Assembly (NCBI GenBank): GCA_036488725.1
Contig: DASXHD010000129.1
Location: forward strand, 124,001-188,000
DNA length: 64,000 bases
Origin: DASXHD01 sp036488725
GTDB taxonomy: Bacteria > Myxococcota_A > Polyangia > Polyangiales > Polyangiaceae
Reading direction: 5' to 3'
Position numbers and translations under genes: made by a program. Of this stretch, positions 24,135-33,261 are shown piece after piece; positions within the stretch are counted from its first letter, which is position 1; each line of letters opens with the position of its first letter. The notes below the pieces were generated by a model. That model was not told where the DNA came from. It saw only the letters and a list, made by a program, of their open reading frames with translations, and searched no databases.

Positions 24135-24632
24135 ATGCGGGCTCTCGTCGCCTTCGCCGCGGTCCTCGTCGCGTGCTCGAACGACGCGCCGCCGAACCTC
24201 GGGGACTACGAAGGCGGTCCGGTGATCGACGACGACGCGTTTCGACCTCCGGTGATCGAAGACGCCGGCAGCGACGCGGGCACGCGCGAAGCGCTCGACT
24301 TCGAAGGCGTGTGCACGCCCGGCGAGATGCCGGTCTGGCACTTCTTCGATTTTCAGACGCACACGCCGGGCGCCTCGTCGCTTTCGTTTTCGGCGTCGAC
24401 GGCGGATACCGAGTCTGCGCTCGACTCGGCCGCGCTCGCGCCGCTCGCGACCGTCAACGGCGCCGACATCACCACGTGGACCGGCGTCGACGTCGATCCC
24501 GCGCTCGAAAAAGTCGGAACGCCGTCACGCCTCTTCTTGCGCATCACGATCGACGCGAAGCCCGACCCCGAAGCCGGCGCCCCCGCGCTCGTCCACTACC
24601 GCCAACAATACGACTGCGTCGTCGGCCAATAG
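24135..24632 (+). CDS. Predicted lipoprotein, unknown function
   Basis: A 165-residue protein with a lipoprotein signal (MRALVAFAAVLVACSND), an Asp/Ala/Gly/Pro tether and a beta-rich domain (EMPVWHFFDFQTHTPGASSL, RLFLRITIDAKPD) with two Cys. It starts 9 bp after pxpC, so it may be read from the same transcript, though no link to 5-oxoproline is evident. It is convergent with the next gene across 4 bp. Confidence 0.68.
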   Translation: MRALVAFAAVLVACSNDAPPNLGDYEGGPVIDDDAFRPPVIEDAGSDAGTREALDFEGVCTPGEMPVWHFFDFQTHTPGASSLSFSASTADTESALDSAALAPLATVNGADITTWTGVDVDPALEKVGTPSRLFLRITIDAKPDPEAGAPALVHYRQQYDCVVGQ

Positions 24633-24636
24633 CGGT

Positions 24637-25254
24637 TCAGTAACACATGGTGTCGCCCGGCGCGGTGCACTTGCTCACGACGCACGTCGACAGCGAATCG
24701 CTGCAGTTCTGTTGTTGCACACTGCAACCAATTTCGTAGTCGGTCACCTCGCAGCTCGCCTTGCACGCGACGACCGTCGCGACGTCGTAGCCGGAGCACT
24801 GCCCGAAGCCGAACTGCCCGCCGGTCGCGCAGCATTGGTAGCCCGCGTTTCCCTGCGACGCGCAGTTGTCGGTCGACGAGCACGTCATCGGCACGTCGTA
24901 CGTTCCGGCGCAGTCGTTCGCGTTCGACACGCATTCGTACGGTTTGCTCGAGGACGCCATGTGCCAGCAGCACATTTCGTTTTGCGCGCTGCATCCGAGC
25001 TGGGGCCCGCACTGGATTTTCGAATCCGGCGGCCCGGTCCACACGTCCGGTTGTCCGACGTCGATGACGCTCGCCTCCTTCGGAACGCTCGCGTCTTCGG
25101 TGCTCGCCGCGTCGTGCTCTTCGTGCGATGCGTCCAGCTGCGGTGCCGCCGAATCTTGCTCCGGTGCGCCCGAGTCTCCGAGCAGATCGCTCGACACGCC
25201 GCTGCACGCCGCGCAAACGGCGCCCGCGAGCGCGAGCCAAAAAAAGCGATTCAT
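24637..25254 (-). CDS. Cys-rich lipoprotein
   Basis: A 205-residue protein with a lipoprotein signal (MNRFFWLALAGAVCAACSG), an acidic Ala/Asp/Ser/Glu tether to about residue 70 and about eighteen Cys in the rest (CGPQLGCSAQNEMCC, CVSNANDCAGT, CSVQQQNCSD). The pattern suggests a disulfide-stabilised surface domain that I cannot assign. Bases 24715-24727, in the Gly-Cys-Ser-Val-Gln segment, form the palindromic motif. Confidence 0.72.
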   Translation of the reverse strand: MNRFFWLALAGAVCAACSGVSSDLLGDSGAPEQDSAAPQLDASHEEHDAASTEDASVPKEASVIDVGQPDVWTGPPDSKIQCGPQLGCSAQNEMCCWHMASSSKPYECVSNANDCAGTYDVPMTCSSTDNCASQGNAGYQCCATGGQFGFGQCSGYDVATVVACKASCEVTDYEIGCSVQQQNCSDSLSTCVVSKCTAPGDTMCY

Positions 25255-25364
25255 GAAAAGTCCTCCCGTCGATCCGTCCCGGCGCCTTCACTTGGTTGCA
25301 CGTGGGGTGCCAGCGTTCGAAATACGGCGAACGCGCCGGAACCTCCCCCGCCGCGTCATTTTTC

Positions 25365-25907
25365 TTACGGGTGCCGCGCGCGCGGAAGGAGCGCGCGGAG
25401 CACGCGATCGATCGACGCGTCGGCGACTTCGATCGGCGCCGCGTCGAGAAATTCGTCGCTGCGCGCGCGCTCGATCATCGCGCGGAGCTCGCTGAAGTAA
25501 CCGTCCACGTCGAGGAGCCCGATCGGTTTCTGGTGAATCCCGATTTGCTTCCACGTGAGCGCTTCGAAGAGCTCGTCGAACGTTCCGAGCCCGCCGGGAA
25601 GCGCGAGGAACGCGTCGCTCATCTCGTTCATGAGCGCTTTGCGCGCGTGCATCGTCTTGACGACGTGGAGCTCGGTGAGCCCGGTGTGAGCGACCTCGCG
25701 ATCGAAGACGCCGTGCGGGATCACGCCGAAGGCTTCGCCTTGCGCGGCGAGGACCGCGTCGGCGAGCGCGCCCATCACGCCGACGCTCGCGCCGCCGTAG
25801 ACGAGACCGATGCGCCTCGCGGCGAGCTCCGCGCCGAGCTCGCGCGCCGCGCTCGAAAACCGCTCGCCGCGCCCCATGCGCGACCCGCAGAAGACGCAGA
25901 GCCTCAA
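25365..25907 (-). CDS. LOG-family nucleotide phosphoribohydrolase
   Basis: A 180-residue Rossmann-like protein beginning MRLCVFCGSRMGRGERF, with GLVYGGASVGVMGALADAVL and the family active site FLALPGGLGTFDELFEALTW (the PGGxGTxxE motif). LOG proteins release the base from nucleoside 5'-monophosphates, in plants making active cytokinin. In bacteria the role is often nucleotide salvage. It lies 7 bp downstream of the Cys-repeat lipoprotein gene, probably in the same transcript. Confidence 0.9.
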   Translation of the reverse strand: MRLCVFCGSRMGRGERFSSAARELGAELAARRIGLVYGGASVGVMGALADAVLAAQGEAFGVIPHGVFDREVAHTGLTELHVVKTMHARKALMNEMSDAFLALPGGLGTFDELFEALTWKQIGIHQKPIGLLDVDGYFSELRAMIERARSDEFLDAAPIEVADASIDRVLRALLPRARHP

Positions 25908-25914
25908 CTCGAAA

Positions 25915-26745
25915 TCACGGACACGTCGAGCCGAGGCACGCCGCGATCTCGGTCTGGCACTGGTTCATGATGCAGTTGAAGTCGCCGCCGCACTGGCCGA
26001 ACGCCGCTTGGATGGCGCAGTTGAACGCCTGATCGAAGAAGAACTGCGTGTCGGGGCAGCCCTCGGCTACGCAGTTCGCGAGGCACGAGACGCTCACGCT
26101 CGGCGGGTTCGCGTTGATGTCGATGCACTTGATGGCGCACGTGAACGCAGCGAAGCAGCTCAGCGTCGTGCACTGCCCGCAGTCTTGCGGACAGTTGGAG
26201 CACGTCTCGAACTGCTCGCACTTGCCGTTGCCGCACACCGAGCAGACGCCGCAGTCGTGCGGGCACGAGATGCAGTTCTCGCCCGCGCCGCACGTGCCGT
26301 CGCCGCAGCCCGCGCACTTGCCGCAGTCGTCGGGGCAGGTGAAGCAGCTCTCGTCTTTTTGGCAGGTGCCGTCGCCGCACGACTCGCACTTGCCGCAGTC
26401 GGGCGCGCAGTTCACGCAGTTCTCGGTCGACTCGCAGACGCCGTCGCCGCACGACGGGCACGCGCCGCAGTCGGCCGGGCAGCCGAGGCACGTCTCGCCT
26501 TCGTCGCAAGTGCCGTTGCCGCACGTCGAGCAGAGACCGCAATCGACGGGGCAGTTGTTGCAAGTTTCGCCGTTGTCACAAGTGCCGTTGCCGCACGTGT
26601 TCGGAGGCGGCGGCACGCCGTCGGGAAGTCCGCCGTCGGGCGCGACGATCTGATTCGGATCCGTGAGATCGGCGCGCGACCCGCACGCCGCGACGAGCGC
26701 CGCGATGAACGGAAGCACCAAGAGAAAGCGTCGAACGAGCGACAT
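25915..26745 (-). CDS. Lipoprotein with six 24-residue Cys repeats
   Basis: A 276-residue protein with a lipoprotein signal (MSLVRRFLLVLPFIAALVAACG). From about residue 51 it carries six successive 24-residue units of the form CGNGTCDNGETCNNCPVDCG plus four residues, each with six or seven Cys. A C-terminal domain with about ten more Cys follows. Regular disulfide-rich arrays of this type occur in surface proteins of Myxococcota. No enzymatic motif is seen. LOG-family gene downstream. Confidence 0.82.
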   Translation of the reverse strand: MSLVRRFLLVLPFIAALVAACGSRADLTDPNQIVAPDGGLPDGVPPPPNTCGNGTCDNGETCNNCPVDCGLCSTCGNGTCDEGETCLGCPADCGACPSCGDGVCESTENCVNCAPDCGKCESCGDGTCQKDESCFTCPDDCGKCAGCGDGTCGAGENCISCPHDCGVCSVCGNGKCEQFETCSNCPQDCGQCTTLSCFAAFTCAIKCIDINANPPSVSVSCLANCVAEGCPDTQFFFDQAFNCAIQAAFGQCGGDFNCIMNQCQTEIAACLGSTCP

Positions 26746-26843
26746 GCGCGCAGCCTACCACCAAACACGAGTCTTGTTCGAGGGTCGCTTGCCCTCGAGC
26801 ACCCATTTTTCTCGCGGCTTTCCGCTGCGCTCCGCCCCGCTCG
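26746..26843. other. Short intergenic hairpin region
   Basis: This gap contains a small hairpin near 26778-26799 (CGAGGG, seven-base loop, CCCTCG) followed on the plus strand by a T run. Both flanking genes are read on the minus strand, so the T run is on the wrong side for a standard terminator of the upstream gene. Confidence 0.3.
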
Positions 26844-27668
26844 TCAATGGGCGAGCACGAAAGCGAGGGCTTGGCGCATGATTTCGTCGATATTTGTAGA
26901 ATACAAATGTGCCGTGTCGGGCATCACGTAGAGCTCGGCCGGGTAGCCGGCGTCCTTCATCGCGTCGACGCTTTTCCTCTCGCCGGCGAGCTCGGTGCCG
27001 TGCTCGCCCGCGACCATCGCGACCGCGCGGACCTTCGACGCTTCGAGGTAGGCCTTGTTGATGGTGACGTCGGCCTCGATGAGGACGAGGTACGGCCAGC
27101 GCCCCGGGTGGCGCCGCACGAGATCGATCGCAGCCCATCCGCCGCGGGAGAAACCGGTCAAAACCGCGCCGTCGCGGTCGATGCCGCCGTCGGTCTTGCG
27201 CTGGACGACCGCGATGCCGCGCTCGAGATCCGAGTCCATCAGCGCGAACGATTCGTCCCACATCGCCGGGCCCATGCCCGAGTCGTTGCAGTGCTCGTTG
27301 CCCGTCGGGCAAACCATGAACCCGTATTCGGCGCCGGCGTCGATCCAAGATCCGCACGAATAGACCGGCGGCGCGCACTGCCCGTGGAGGTGCGCGACCA
27401 GGCGATGACCGTCCTCGGCGCGCGGCAGCGCGTACCAGACGGTTCGGTTCGGCATCATGATCGTTTCGAACGGGCCGATTTTTTCGCGTCGCGGCGCGGT
27501 GGCAGCGGCCGCCTCCGTCGCCGCGTCCGTCGCCGCCTCCGTCACCGTCGCCGCGTCCGCTTCGGTCTCCGTCTCCGTTGCAGCGTCCGTCTCCGTCTCC
27601 GTTTTCGGCGCGTCCGAGTGTGGGGCGCGGCAGGCCGCGAGGAGCAAGACGCCGAGAGCGAGTCGCAC
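26844..27668 (-). CDS. Esterase-like lipoprotein (alpha/beta hydrolase)
   Basis: I choose GTG 27666-27668, which gives the lipoprotein signal VRLALGVLLLAACRAP. A tether of Glu-Thr and Asp-Ala-Ala units, encoded by hexanucleotide repeats, precedes the hydrolase domain. The domain has LVAHLHGQC, the nucleophile elbow AVLTGFSRGGWAAIDLV (GxSxG), and a late Asp/His (MPDTAHLYS). The family resembles secreted polyhydroxybutyrate-depolymerase/feruloyl-esterase-type enzymes. Substrate unknown. The last residues, His-Leu-Tyr-Ser-Thr-Asn, use rare A/T-ending codons that create the palindromic motif at 26894-26906. Confidence 0.78.
   Translation of the reverse strand: MRLALGVLLLAACRAPHSDAPKTETETDAATETETEADAATVTEAATDAATEAAAATAPRREKIGPFETIMMPNRTVWYALPRAEDGHRLVAHLHGQCAPPVYSCGSWIDAGAEYGFMVCPTGNEHCNDSGMGPAMWDESFALMDSDLERGIAVVQRKTDGGIDRDGAVLTGFSRGGWAAIDLVRRHPGRWPYLVLIEADVTINKAYLEASKVRAVAMVAGEHGTELAGERKSVDAMKDAGYPAELYVMPDTAHLYSTNIDEIMRQALAFVLAH
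27497..27607 (-). repeat. Coding hexanucleotide repeat (lipoprotein tether)
   Basis: Inside the esterase-like gene the tether is built from six-base units (GGAGAC, GGCGAC, GGACGC on the minus strand) encoding Glu-Thr and Asp-Ala/Ala-Thr pairs. The unit resembles those of the arrays at 19559 and 43758, but here it is in frame. Confidence 0.75.
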
Positions 27669-27698
27669 GGGGCGCCATCCTATCGCTATGCTCGGCGC

Positions 27699-28830
27699 GT
27701 GGCGCGCGCGAAGAAAATGAAGCCCGAGCCAGTCGTCGATCGCGGCGTCGCGTGGACCGACGAAGCGCTCGCGCAGGTCTGGTCGTGGCGCGGCCGGCGT
27801 GAACCCGGCGTTCGAGCGCGAGTCGCTCGAACGGCTCGGCGACGTCGAGGCGTGCTTCAGAAGGCGCATCGAATATCCGCCGCGCGAATTTGGAGCGCGC
27901 GTGCGAGATCGGACCTTCGACGATCGTCTCGAAGGCGGCCTCGCACACGTCTCCGGGCGGCTCCGCGCGATGTCCGAATCGGCGCTTCGCGTCGCGCGCG
28001 ACGAGCGAGCGATGCCGACGACGCCGCTCGATTGCGACACCGAAGTTGGTCTCGTCGCACTCGAGATGGTGCCGATCTTCGCCGCGCTTCCGTACTGGAT
28101 CGCCCGCGAAGGGCTCGGTTTCGCGCTGCGCGCGCTCGCCGCGACGCACGTCCACTGGTCCTCGGCGAAGGACCAGGGCTACGGCGGCGACATCTGGATC
28201 ATGAACGACGAGACGCACGCTCACCGCATGCCCGAGTACGCCGACTCGGCATGGCGACTCGTGCGCGGTGTGCTCGCTGCCGCCGACGACGCCACGTACG
28301 CCGCGGCGCGCGAGACCGCTCGTGCCCTTCGCGAGAGCGCGCATCCGGTCGTCCGCTCGATGCTCGCGTTCGCGTTCACGACCGAGCGCGACTGGGCCGA
28401 CGAAGCCGCGAAAGACGCGCTCGCTCGCGGGCCGCGCGCGTCCGGTTACGAGAACGTGCTCGTCACGGTCGCGAGCCTCGATCTCGCGGCGGTTCTCGCA
28501 AAAATGTGGTGGGAACAGTCGGACGCGGAGCTCTTCACCCTGCTCATGCGCGAGGGCGCGACCGGCGCGAGCGTCGTCGCGGCCGCGTTGGACACGGCAT
28601 CGAACAACGCGCATCGCAAACGCTACGCGAACATCCTCGCGACCGTTCAGACCGAGGGCGTCGCCGAAACGTTCTCGCGCTACATCGCCAACAAAACCGT
28701 GGGCCCGATCGCGATGAAGTTCTTCGAGCGAAATCCCGAACTCACTCGCCGCGCCCTCGAGCCGCTGGCGCACGGCAGCTCGATGCAAGCGCGCGGGGCG
28801 GCGATGGTGCTCCGCGCGCTCGCGCGTTAA
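27699..28830 (+). pseudogene. Helical-repeat protein gene with an N-terminal frameshift
   Basis: The main frame from GTG 27799 encodes about 343 residues with repeated helical pairs (GLGFALRALAATHVH, ETARALRESAHPVVRSML, AAKDALARGPRASGYENV). Upstream, in the preceding frame, 27699-27795 reads MKPEPVVDRGVAWTDEALAQ then VWSWRG with full third-position G/C bias, so it looks coding. A +1 shift near 27795, in a GCGCGGCCGGC stretch, would join them. Either the gene is frameshifted or the real start is GTG 27799. Function unknown. Convergent with the tetR gene (overlap of 4 bp). Confidence 0.6.
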
Positions 28831-29441
28831 ACGGAGAGCGCCCCCGCGCGCAGAAATCCGAACAGCGCCTCGACGATGTCGTCCTCCGAATCGTCCCAGC
28901 CGCGCACCACGACCTGATTCATCACTTCTTTGAGCGCGCCGATCGTGAAGATCGCCTGCATCCGTGCGTTCCCCTTCACGACGATGCCGAGCTCCTGCCC
29001 GTCGACGAGCGACTCCTCGAGGAGCGATCCGACTTGCTCGAAGAACGAATGAATCTTCCGATCGAACGCCGGATCGACGCCGTGCGCGTCGGAGAGGAGC
29101 ATCTTGGTCGTGAGCTTGTCCTCGAGGAGCAAGTGAACGATGCGCCGGATGTTGGAGCGCACCTGCTCGGGGACGTTGCCCGCGACATCGACGCGGGCGA
29201 TCGCCATGCCGAAGCGCACGAGCAGCCGATCGACGATCTCCTCGAAGATGGCGCGCTTGTCCTCGAAATAGAGATAAAAGGTGCCGCGCGCGACGCCCGC
29301 GAGGTGGACGATGTCCTCGACTTTGGCCGCGTGGTAGCCGTGCTTGGCGAAGACGTCGCGCGCCGCCTGCAGGATTTCCTGCCGGCGGGTGGCTTTGGCG
29401 TCCGCGGCGGCCTGACGCTTGCGTTCAGTCGGTTCGGCCAT
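28827..29441 (-). CDS. TetR-family transcriptional regulator
   Basis: A 204-residue regulator. The N-terminal DNA-binding domain (about residues 19-66) reads RRQEILQAARDVFAKHGYHA, KVEDIVHLAGVARGTFYLYF and EDKRAIFEEIVD. The C-terminal part would bind a ligand, plausibly an acyl-CoA given the neighbour. It is divergent from the acyl-CoA dehydratase activase operon, with 103 bp between the starts and a 16-bp palindrome there, so it probably represses that operon and perhaps itself. Confidence 0.92.
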   Translation of the reverse strand: MAEPTERKRQAAADAKATRRQEILQAARDVFAKHGYHAAKVEDIVHLAGVARGTFYLYFEDKRAIFEEIVDRLLVRFGMAIARVDVAGNVPEQVRSNIRRIVHLLLEDKLTTKMLLSDAHGVDPAFDRKIHSFFEQVGSLLEESLVDGQELGIVVKGNARMQAIFTIGALKEVMNQVVVRGWDDSEDDIVEALFGFLRAGALSV

Positions 29442-29473
29442 CCGGTCCCGTGCAGACTACCAGTTTTTACGCC

Positions 29474-29501
29474 TTGCCAGCGCGGCTGAGGCGGATAACC
29501 T
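29474..29501 (+). promoter_or_regulatory. Candidate promoter of the activase operon
   Basis: TTGCCA at 29474-29479 and TAACCT at 29496-29501 with a 16-base spacer resemble a housekeeping -35/-10 pair. The -10 lies just before the 16-bp palindrome, so a repressor bound there would block initiation. A prediction by eye only. Confidence 0.4.
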
Positions 29502-29507
29502 TGCGTC

Positions 29508-29523
29508 GACTGACACGTCAGTC
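29508..29523. promoter_or_regulatory. Candidate TetR operator
   Basis: GACTGACACGTCAGTC is a perfect 7-bp inverted repeat (GACTGAC / GTCAGTC) around AC, in the 103-bp gap between the tetR gene and the activase gene, followed by GTCAGTG as a partial extra half-site. Size and symmetry fit TetR-family operators of the TGACTGAC type. It lies between the candidate promoter and the ribosome site (CAGGAGG at 29531-29537). Confidence 0.6.
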
Positions 29524-29544
29524 AGTGGCCCAGGAGGCTTTTGA

Positions 29545-32500
29545 ATGGCTGAAGAGCGGACGCTCGCAATCGGGATGGACGTCGGGTCCACCACCGTCAA
29601 AGCCGTCGTGGTCGACCCCGACACGAAAAAAATCCTCTGGAGCGACTACCAGCGCCACCACACGAAGCAGCCCGAAAAAGTCGTCGAGCTGCTCGAAGCG
29701 ATCGTCGCCGCGCTGCCGGATCATCCGCGCGACAAGTTCCGCATGTTCTTGACCGGCTCGGGCGCTGCGCCGCTGTGCGCGCCGACCGGCGGCAAGTTCG
29801 TTCAAGAAGTGAACGCGGTCACGCTCGCGGTCGAAAATCTTCACCCCGACGTCGGCAGCGTCATCGAGCTCGGCGGGCAGGACGCGAAGATCATCATCTT
29901 CAAAGAGGCCGGCAAGAAGAAGCTCACCGTGGTTCGCCACGACGGCACCGTCGAAAAAGACAGCGAAGAAGAAGTCGAGACGAGCGCCGGAAAAACCGCG
30001 ATCGCCTCGATGAACGACAAATGCGCATCCGGCACGGGCGCGACCATCGACAAGTGCTTCGTCAAAGTCGGCGCGCCGCCCGAGCTCGTCACGTCGCTCG
30101 AGTTCGACCCGAGCAAGCTTCACCACGTCGCGGCCAAGTGCGGCGTCTTCGCCGAGACCGACATCGTCAACTTGATCAAGAGCGGCATCCCGTCGGGTGA
30201 AGTGCTGAACTCGCTCGCCGACGCGATCGTGATGCAGAACCTCAGCGTCCTCACGCGCGGCAACACGCTCAAGCACAAGGTGCTGCTCCTCGGCGGGCCG
30301 AATACGTATTTGAAGTTTCTCCAGCAGTGCTGGCGATTGCGCATTCCGCAGACGTGGGCCGAGCGCGGCTACGATTATCCGAAAGACGTTCCGATCGAAG
30401 AGCTCGTCTTCGTCCCGGACAACAGCCATTTGTACGCCGCGTACGGCGCGGTCATGTACGGCCTGCACGAAGAAGCGTCGGTCGGCTGGTGGAACGGCCT
30501 CGACGGCTTACGCGACTACATCACCAACGGCCGCAAAGCGCGCCTCGGCGAGACGGCAGGTCCGCCGCTCTCGCGCACCGAAAAAGAGCTTCAAGACTTC
30601 CGCGAGCTTTACGCGATTCCGAAGTTCGAATCGGCGAAGTTCGAGCGCGGGCAAGTCGTTCAGGGCGTGATCGGTTTGGACGGCGGCTCGACCTCGAGCA
30701 AAGCGGTTTTGGTCGATTACGAATCAGGAAAGATCCTCGCGAAGGGATATCAACTTTCGAAAGGCAACCCGATTCAAGACGCCAAGGAGCTCCTGTCGCA
30801 GCTCGACACGTTCGTGACCGATCAGGGCGCGACGCTCGAGGTGAAGGGCTTCGGCGCGACGGGTTACGCGGCCGACGTGCTCGAAGAGTGCGTGAAGAGC
30901 GACGTGAACATCGTCGAGACGGTCGCGCACATGATGAGCGCGGTGCACTTCTTCGGCGACGTCGACGTCATCTGCGACATCGGTGGGCAGGACATCAAAG
31001 TCCTCTTCATGAAGAACGGCGACATCCAGAATTTCAGGTTGTCGAACTCGTGCTCGGCCGGCAACGGCACGCTCCTTCAGGCGACCGCCGATCAGTTCGG
31101 CGTCAAAGTGCAAGACTTCGCCGAGGTCGCGTTCAAAGCGGAGCTCGCGCCGAAGTTTTCGTACGGCTGCGCGGTCTTTCTCGATACCGACCGCGTGAAC
31201 TTCCAAAAAGAGGGCTTCTCGAAAGAGGAGATGCTCGCCGGGCTCGCGCAGGTGCTGCCGAAGAACGTCTGGCAATACGTCGTTCAGATTCCGCGCATGG
31301 CGTCGCTCGGGCGCAAGTTCGTTTTGCAGGGCGGCACGCAATACAACTTGGCCGCCGTCAAAGCCCAAGTCGATTACATCAAAGAACGGGTGCCGAACGC
31401 CGAGGTGTTCGTGCACCCGCACACCGGCGAAGCCGGCGCGATCGGCGCGGCGATGGAGACCCTCCGCGTCGTCAAACGCAAGGGCAAGTCGACGTTCATC
31501 GGCCTCCGCGCGTCGATCGATCTCGAATACACGTCGAAGAACGACGACGAGACGGTCTGCCACTTTTGCCCGAACGAGTGCAAACGCACGTTCATCGACA
31601 CCAAGCGCCCCGACGGCTCGACCTCGCGCTACATCGCGGGCTTCTCGTGCGAAAAGGGCACCGTCGAATCCAAAGAAGCGATGCTCTCGCTCGTCGCCGA
31701 TCGAAAGAAGATCGCGCAGCAATATCCGAACATGGTGTCGTACGAGGCGCTCAAAGCGTTTTCGCACTTCTACAAGTTCGAGCCGGTGCCCGAGGACGGC
31801 GCGCTCGTCGACGACGTCGAAGTTCGCAAAGGCATCTTCGGCGTCCGGCGCGTGCCGGTGAAGCGGCCGTTCAAACGCTCTTCGAAAGAAGCTTGGGAGA
31901 AGCGCCGCTCGGTGCGCATTGGCATCCCGCGCGTTTTGAACCTTTATTCGACGGGGCCGTTCTTCCGCACGTATTTCGAGGCGATCGGCATTCAGAAACA
32001 GAACGTCGTCTTCTCCGACGAGACGAGCGAGGACATGTGGCACGCGGGCGGCAAATACGGGTCGATCGACCCGTGCTTCCCGAGCAAGGTCGCGCAAGCC
32101 CACGTCCACAATTTGCTTTTCGTGCAGCACACCGCGAAAAAGCCGCTCAAATACATCTTCTTTCCGATCCTCACGCACGTGCCGAACTTCGTCGCCGACA
32201 CGATGGACAATACCGCGTGTCCGATCGTCGCCGGCGCGCCGGACGTGATGAAGGCCGCGTTCACGAAGGAGGTCGACTTCTTCGCGACGCGCGGCATCGA
32301 GTACCTCGACCCGGCCGTCTCGTTCTCCGAGATGACGCTCACCGCCAAACGCATGTTCCAGACATGGGGCGAGCGACTCGGCATCACCGAGGACGAAAAC
32401 GATCACGCGGTGCGCGAGGCGGTGAAGGCGCTCGACACGTTCGACGCCGACGTGCAGCACAAGGGCCGCGCGATCCTCGAGACCGTCGAGGCCGAGGACC

Positions 32501-33261
32501 GCGTCGCGATCCTCATGGTCGGCCGCCCGTATCACTCCGACCCGGGCCTCAACCACGGCATCCCGGAAGAGTTCCAGGTGCTCGGTTATCCGATTTTGAG
32601 CATTCGTTCGATTCCCAAGGATCGCGAATACCTCGATCGCTATTACAAAGAAGAGCTCGAAAAAGGCGTCATCAAGACGCCGCTCGAGCTCAATCACGTT
32701 TGGCCGGAGAACTACTCGGCCAACAGCGCGCAGAAGGTTTGGGCCGTCGGCTTCGCCGCGCACCACCCGAACGTCGTTTTGCTCGATCTCTCGAGCTTCA
32801 AATGCGGGCACGACGCGCCGACGTACGGCATGGTCGATTCGATCGTCGAAGCGAGCAAAACGCCTTACGCCGCGCTCCACGACATCGACGCGAACAAGCC
32901 GGGCGGCTCGATCAAAATCCGCGTCCGCACGTACGCCCACGCGCTCAAGCTCCACGAAGAGCGTCTCTCGGACGTGGGCAAACGAAAGCGCGATCTCGCG
33001 CACGCCATCGACAAGAAACGGCTCGAGCTCCTCGAGCTGCGCAGCAATCAGCTCGCCGCCCGTCGCATGGACGACCCGGCGATCGTCGCGCAAATCGAAG
33101 CGCTCCGCGCGAAGGTGCTCGCCTACGAGGCGCCGCCGCCCCCGCCGGAGGAGCCGCCGAAGGGACTCATGCAACTAGGAAAAAAGACCAAGGACGGAAA
33201 CGTGGTCCGCGTTTTCGCTCCCCAAAACGACGTTGTTCAAATTGCGCAGGAAGGTGAGTGA
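29545..33261 (+). CDS. Giant 2-hydroxyacyl-CoA dehydratase activase (tandem BcrAD/BadFG domains)
   Basis: A 1238-residue protein with two ASKHA-type activase units. Unit 1: GMDVGSTTVKAVVVD, ELGGQDAK, DKCASGTGATID (about residue 160) and AKCGVFAETDIV (about 197). Unit 2: IGLDGGSTSSKAVLVD (about 376), CDIGGQDIKVLF, SCSAGNGT and YGCAVFLDTDRV. A third region (CHFCPNECKR near 671, FSCEKG, GRPYHSDPGLNHGIPEEF near 992) matches the DUF2229-type extension. Activases use ATP and a [4Fe-4S] cluster to inject an electron into a dehydratase or aryl-CoA reductase. Strong ribosome site. The D-component-like gene follows directly, but no alpha/beta dehydratase gene is nearby. Confidence 0.9.
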   Translation: MAEERTLAIGMDVGSTTVKAVVVDPDTKKILWSDYQRHHTKQPEKVVELLEAIVAALPDHPRDKFRMFLTGSGAAPLCAPTGGKFVQEVNAVTLAVENLHPDVGSVIELGGQDAKIIIFKEAGKKKLTVVRHDGTVEKDSEEEVETSAGKTAIASMNDKCASGTGATIDKCFVKVGAPPELVTSLEFDPSKLHHVAAKCGVFAETDIVNLIKSGIPSGEVLNSLADAIVMQNLSVLTRGNTLKHKVLLLGGPNTYLKFLQQCWRLRIPQTWAERGYDYPKDVPIEELVFVPDNSHLYAAYGAVMYGLHEEASVGWWNGLDGLRDYITNGRKARLGETAGPPLSRTEKELQDFRELYAIPKFESAKFERGQVVQGVIGLDGGSTSSKAVLVDYESGKILAKGYQLSKGNPIQDAKELLSQLDTFVTDQGATLEVKGFGATGYAADVLEECVKSDVNIVETVAHMMSAVHFFGDVDVICDIGGQDIKVLFMKNGDIQNFRLSNSCSAGNGTLLQATADQFGVKVQDFAEVAFKAELAPKFSYGCAVFLDTDRVNFQKEGFSKEEMLAGLAQVLPKNVWQYVVQIPRMASLGRKFVLQGGTQYNLAAVKAQVDYIKERVPNAEVFVHPHTGEAGAIGAAMETLRVVKRKGKSTFIGLRASIDLEYTSKNDDETVCHFCPNECKRTFIDTKRPDGSTSRYIAGFSCEKGTVESKEAMLSLVADRKKIAQQYPNMVSYEALKAFSHFYKFEPVPEDGALVDDVEVRKGIFGVRRVPVKRPFKRSSKEAWEKRRSVRIGIPRVLNLYSTGPFFRTYFEAIGIQKQNVVFSDETSEDMWHAGGKYGSIDPCFPSKVAQAHVHNLLFVQHTAKKPLKYIFFPILTHVPNFVADTMDNTACPIVAGAPDVMKAAFTKEVDFFATRGIEYLDPAVSFSEMTLTAKRMFQTWGERLGITEDENDHAVREAVKALDTFDADVQHKGRAILETVEAEDRVAILMVGRPYHSDPGLNHGIPEEFQVLGYPILSIRSIPKDREYLDRYYKEELEKGVIKTPLELNHVWPENYSANSAQKVWAVGFAAHHPNVVLLDLSSFKCGHDAPTYGMVDSIVEASKTPYAALHDIDANKPGGSIKIRVRTYAHALKLHEERLSDVGKRKRDLAHAIDKKRLELLELRSNQLAARRMDDPAIVAQIEALRAKVLAYEAPPPPPEEPPKGLMQLGKKTKDGNVVRVFAPQNDVVQIAQEGE

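Noticed and set aside
29453..29466. Near match TGCAGACTACC to the iterated palindrome, and similar near matches at about 35419, 35957 and 42375
   Set aside because: Each breaks the TRCA half by one base and some are intergenic, so I did not count them.
28827..29489. Long plus-strand frames opposite tetR and many similar antisense frames throughout
   Set aside because: The opposite strand encodes clear families with motifs, so these are compositional shadows.
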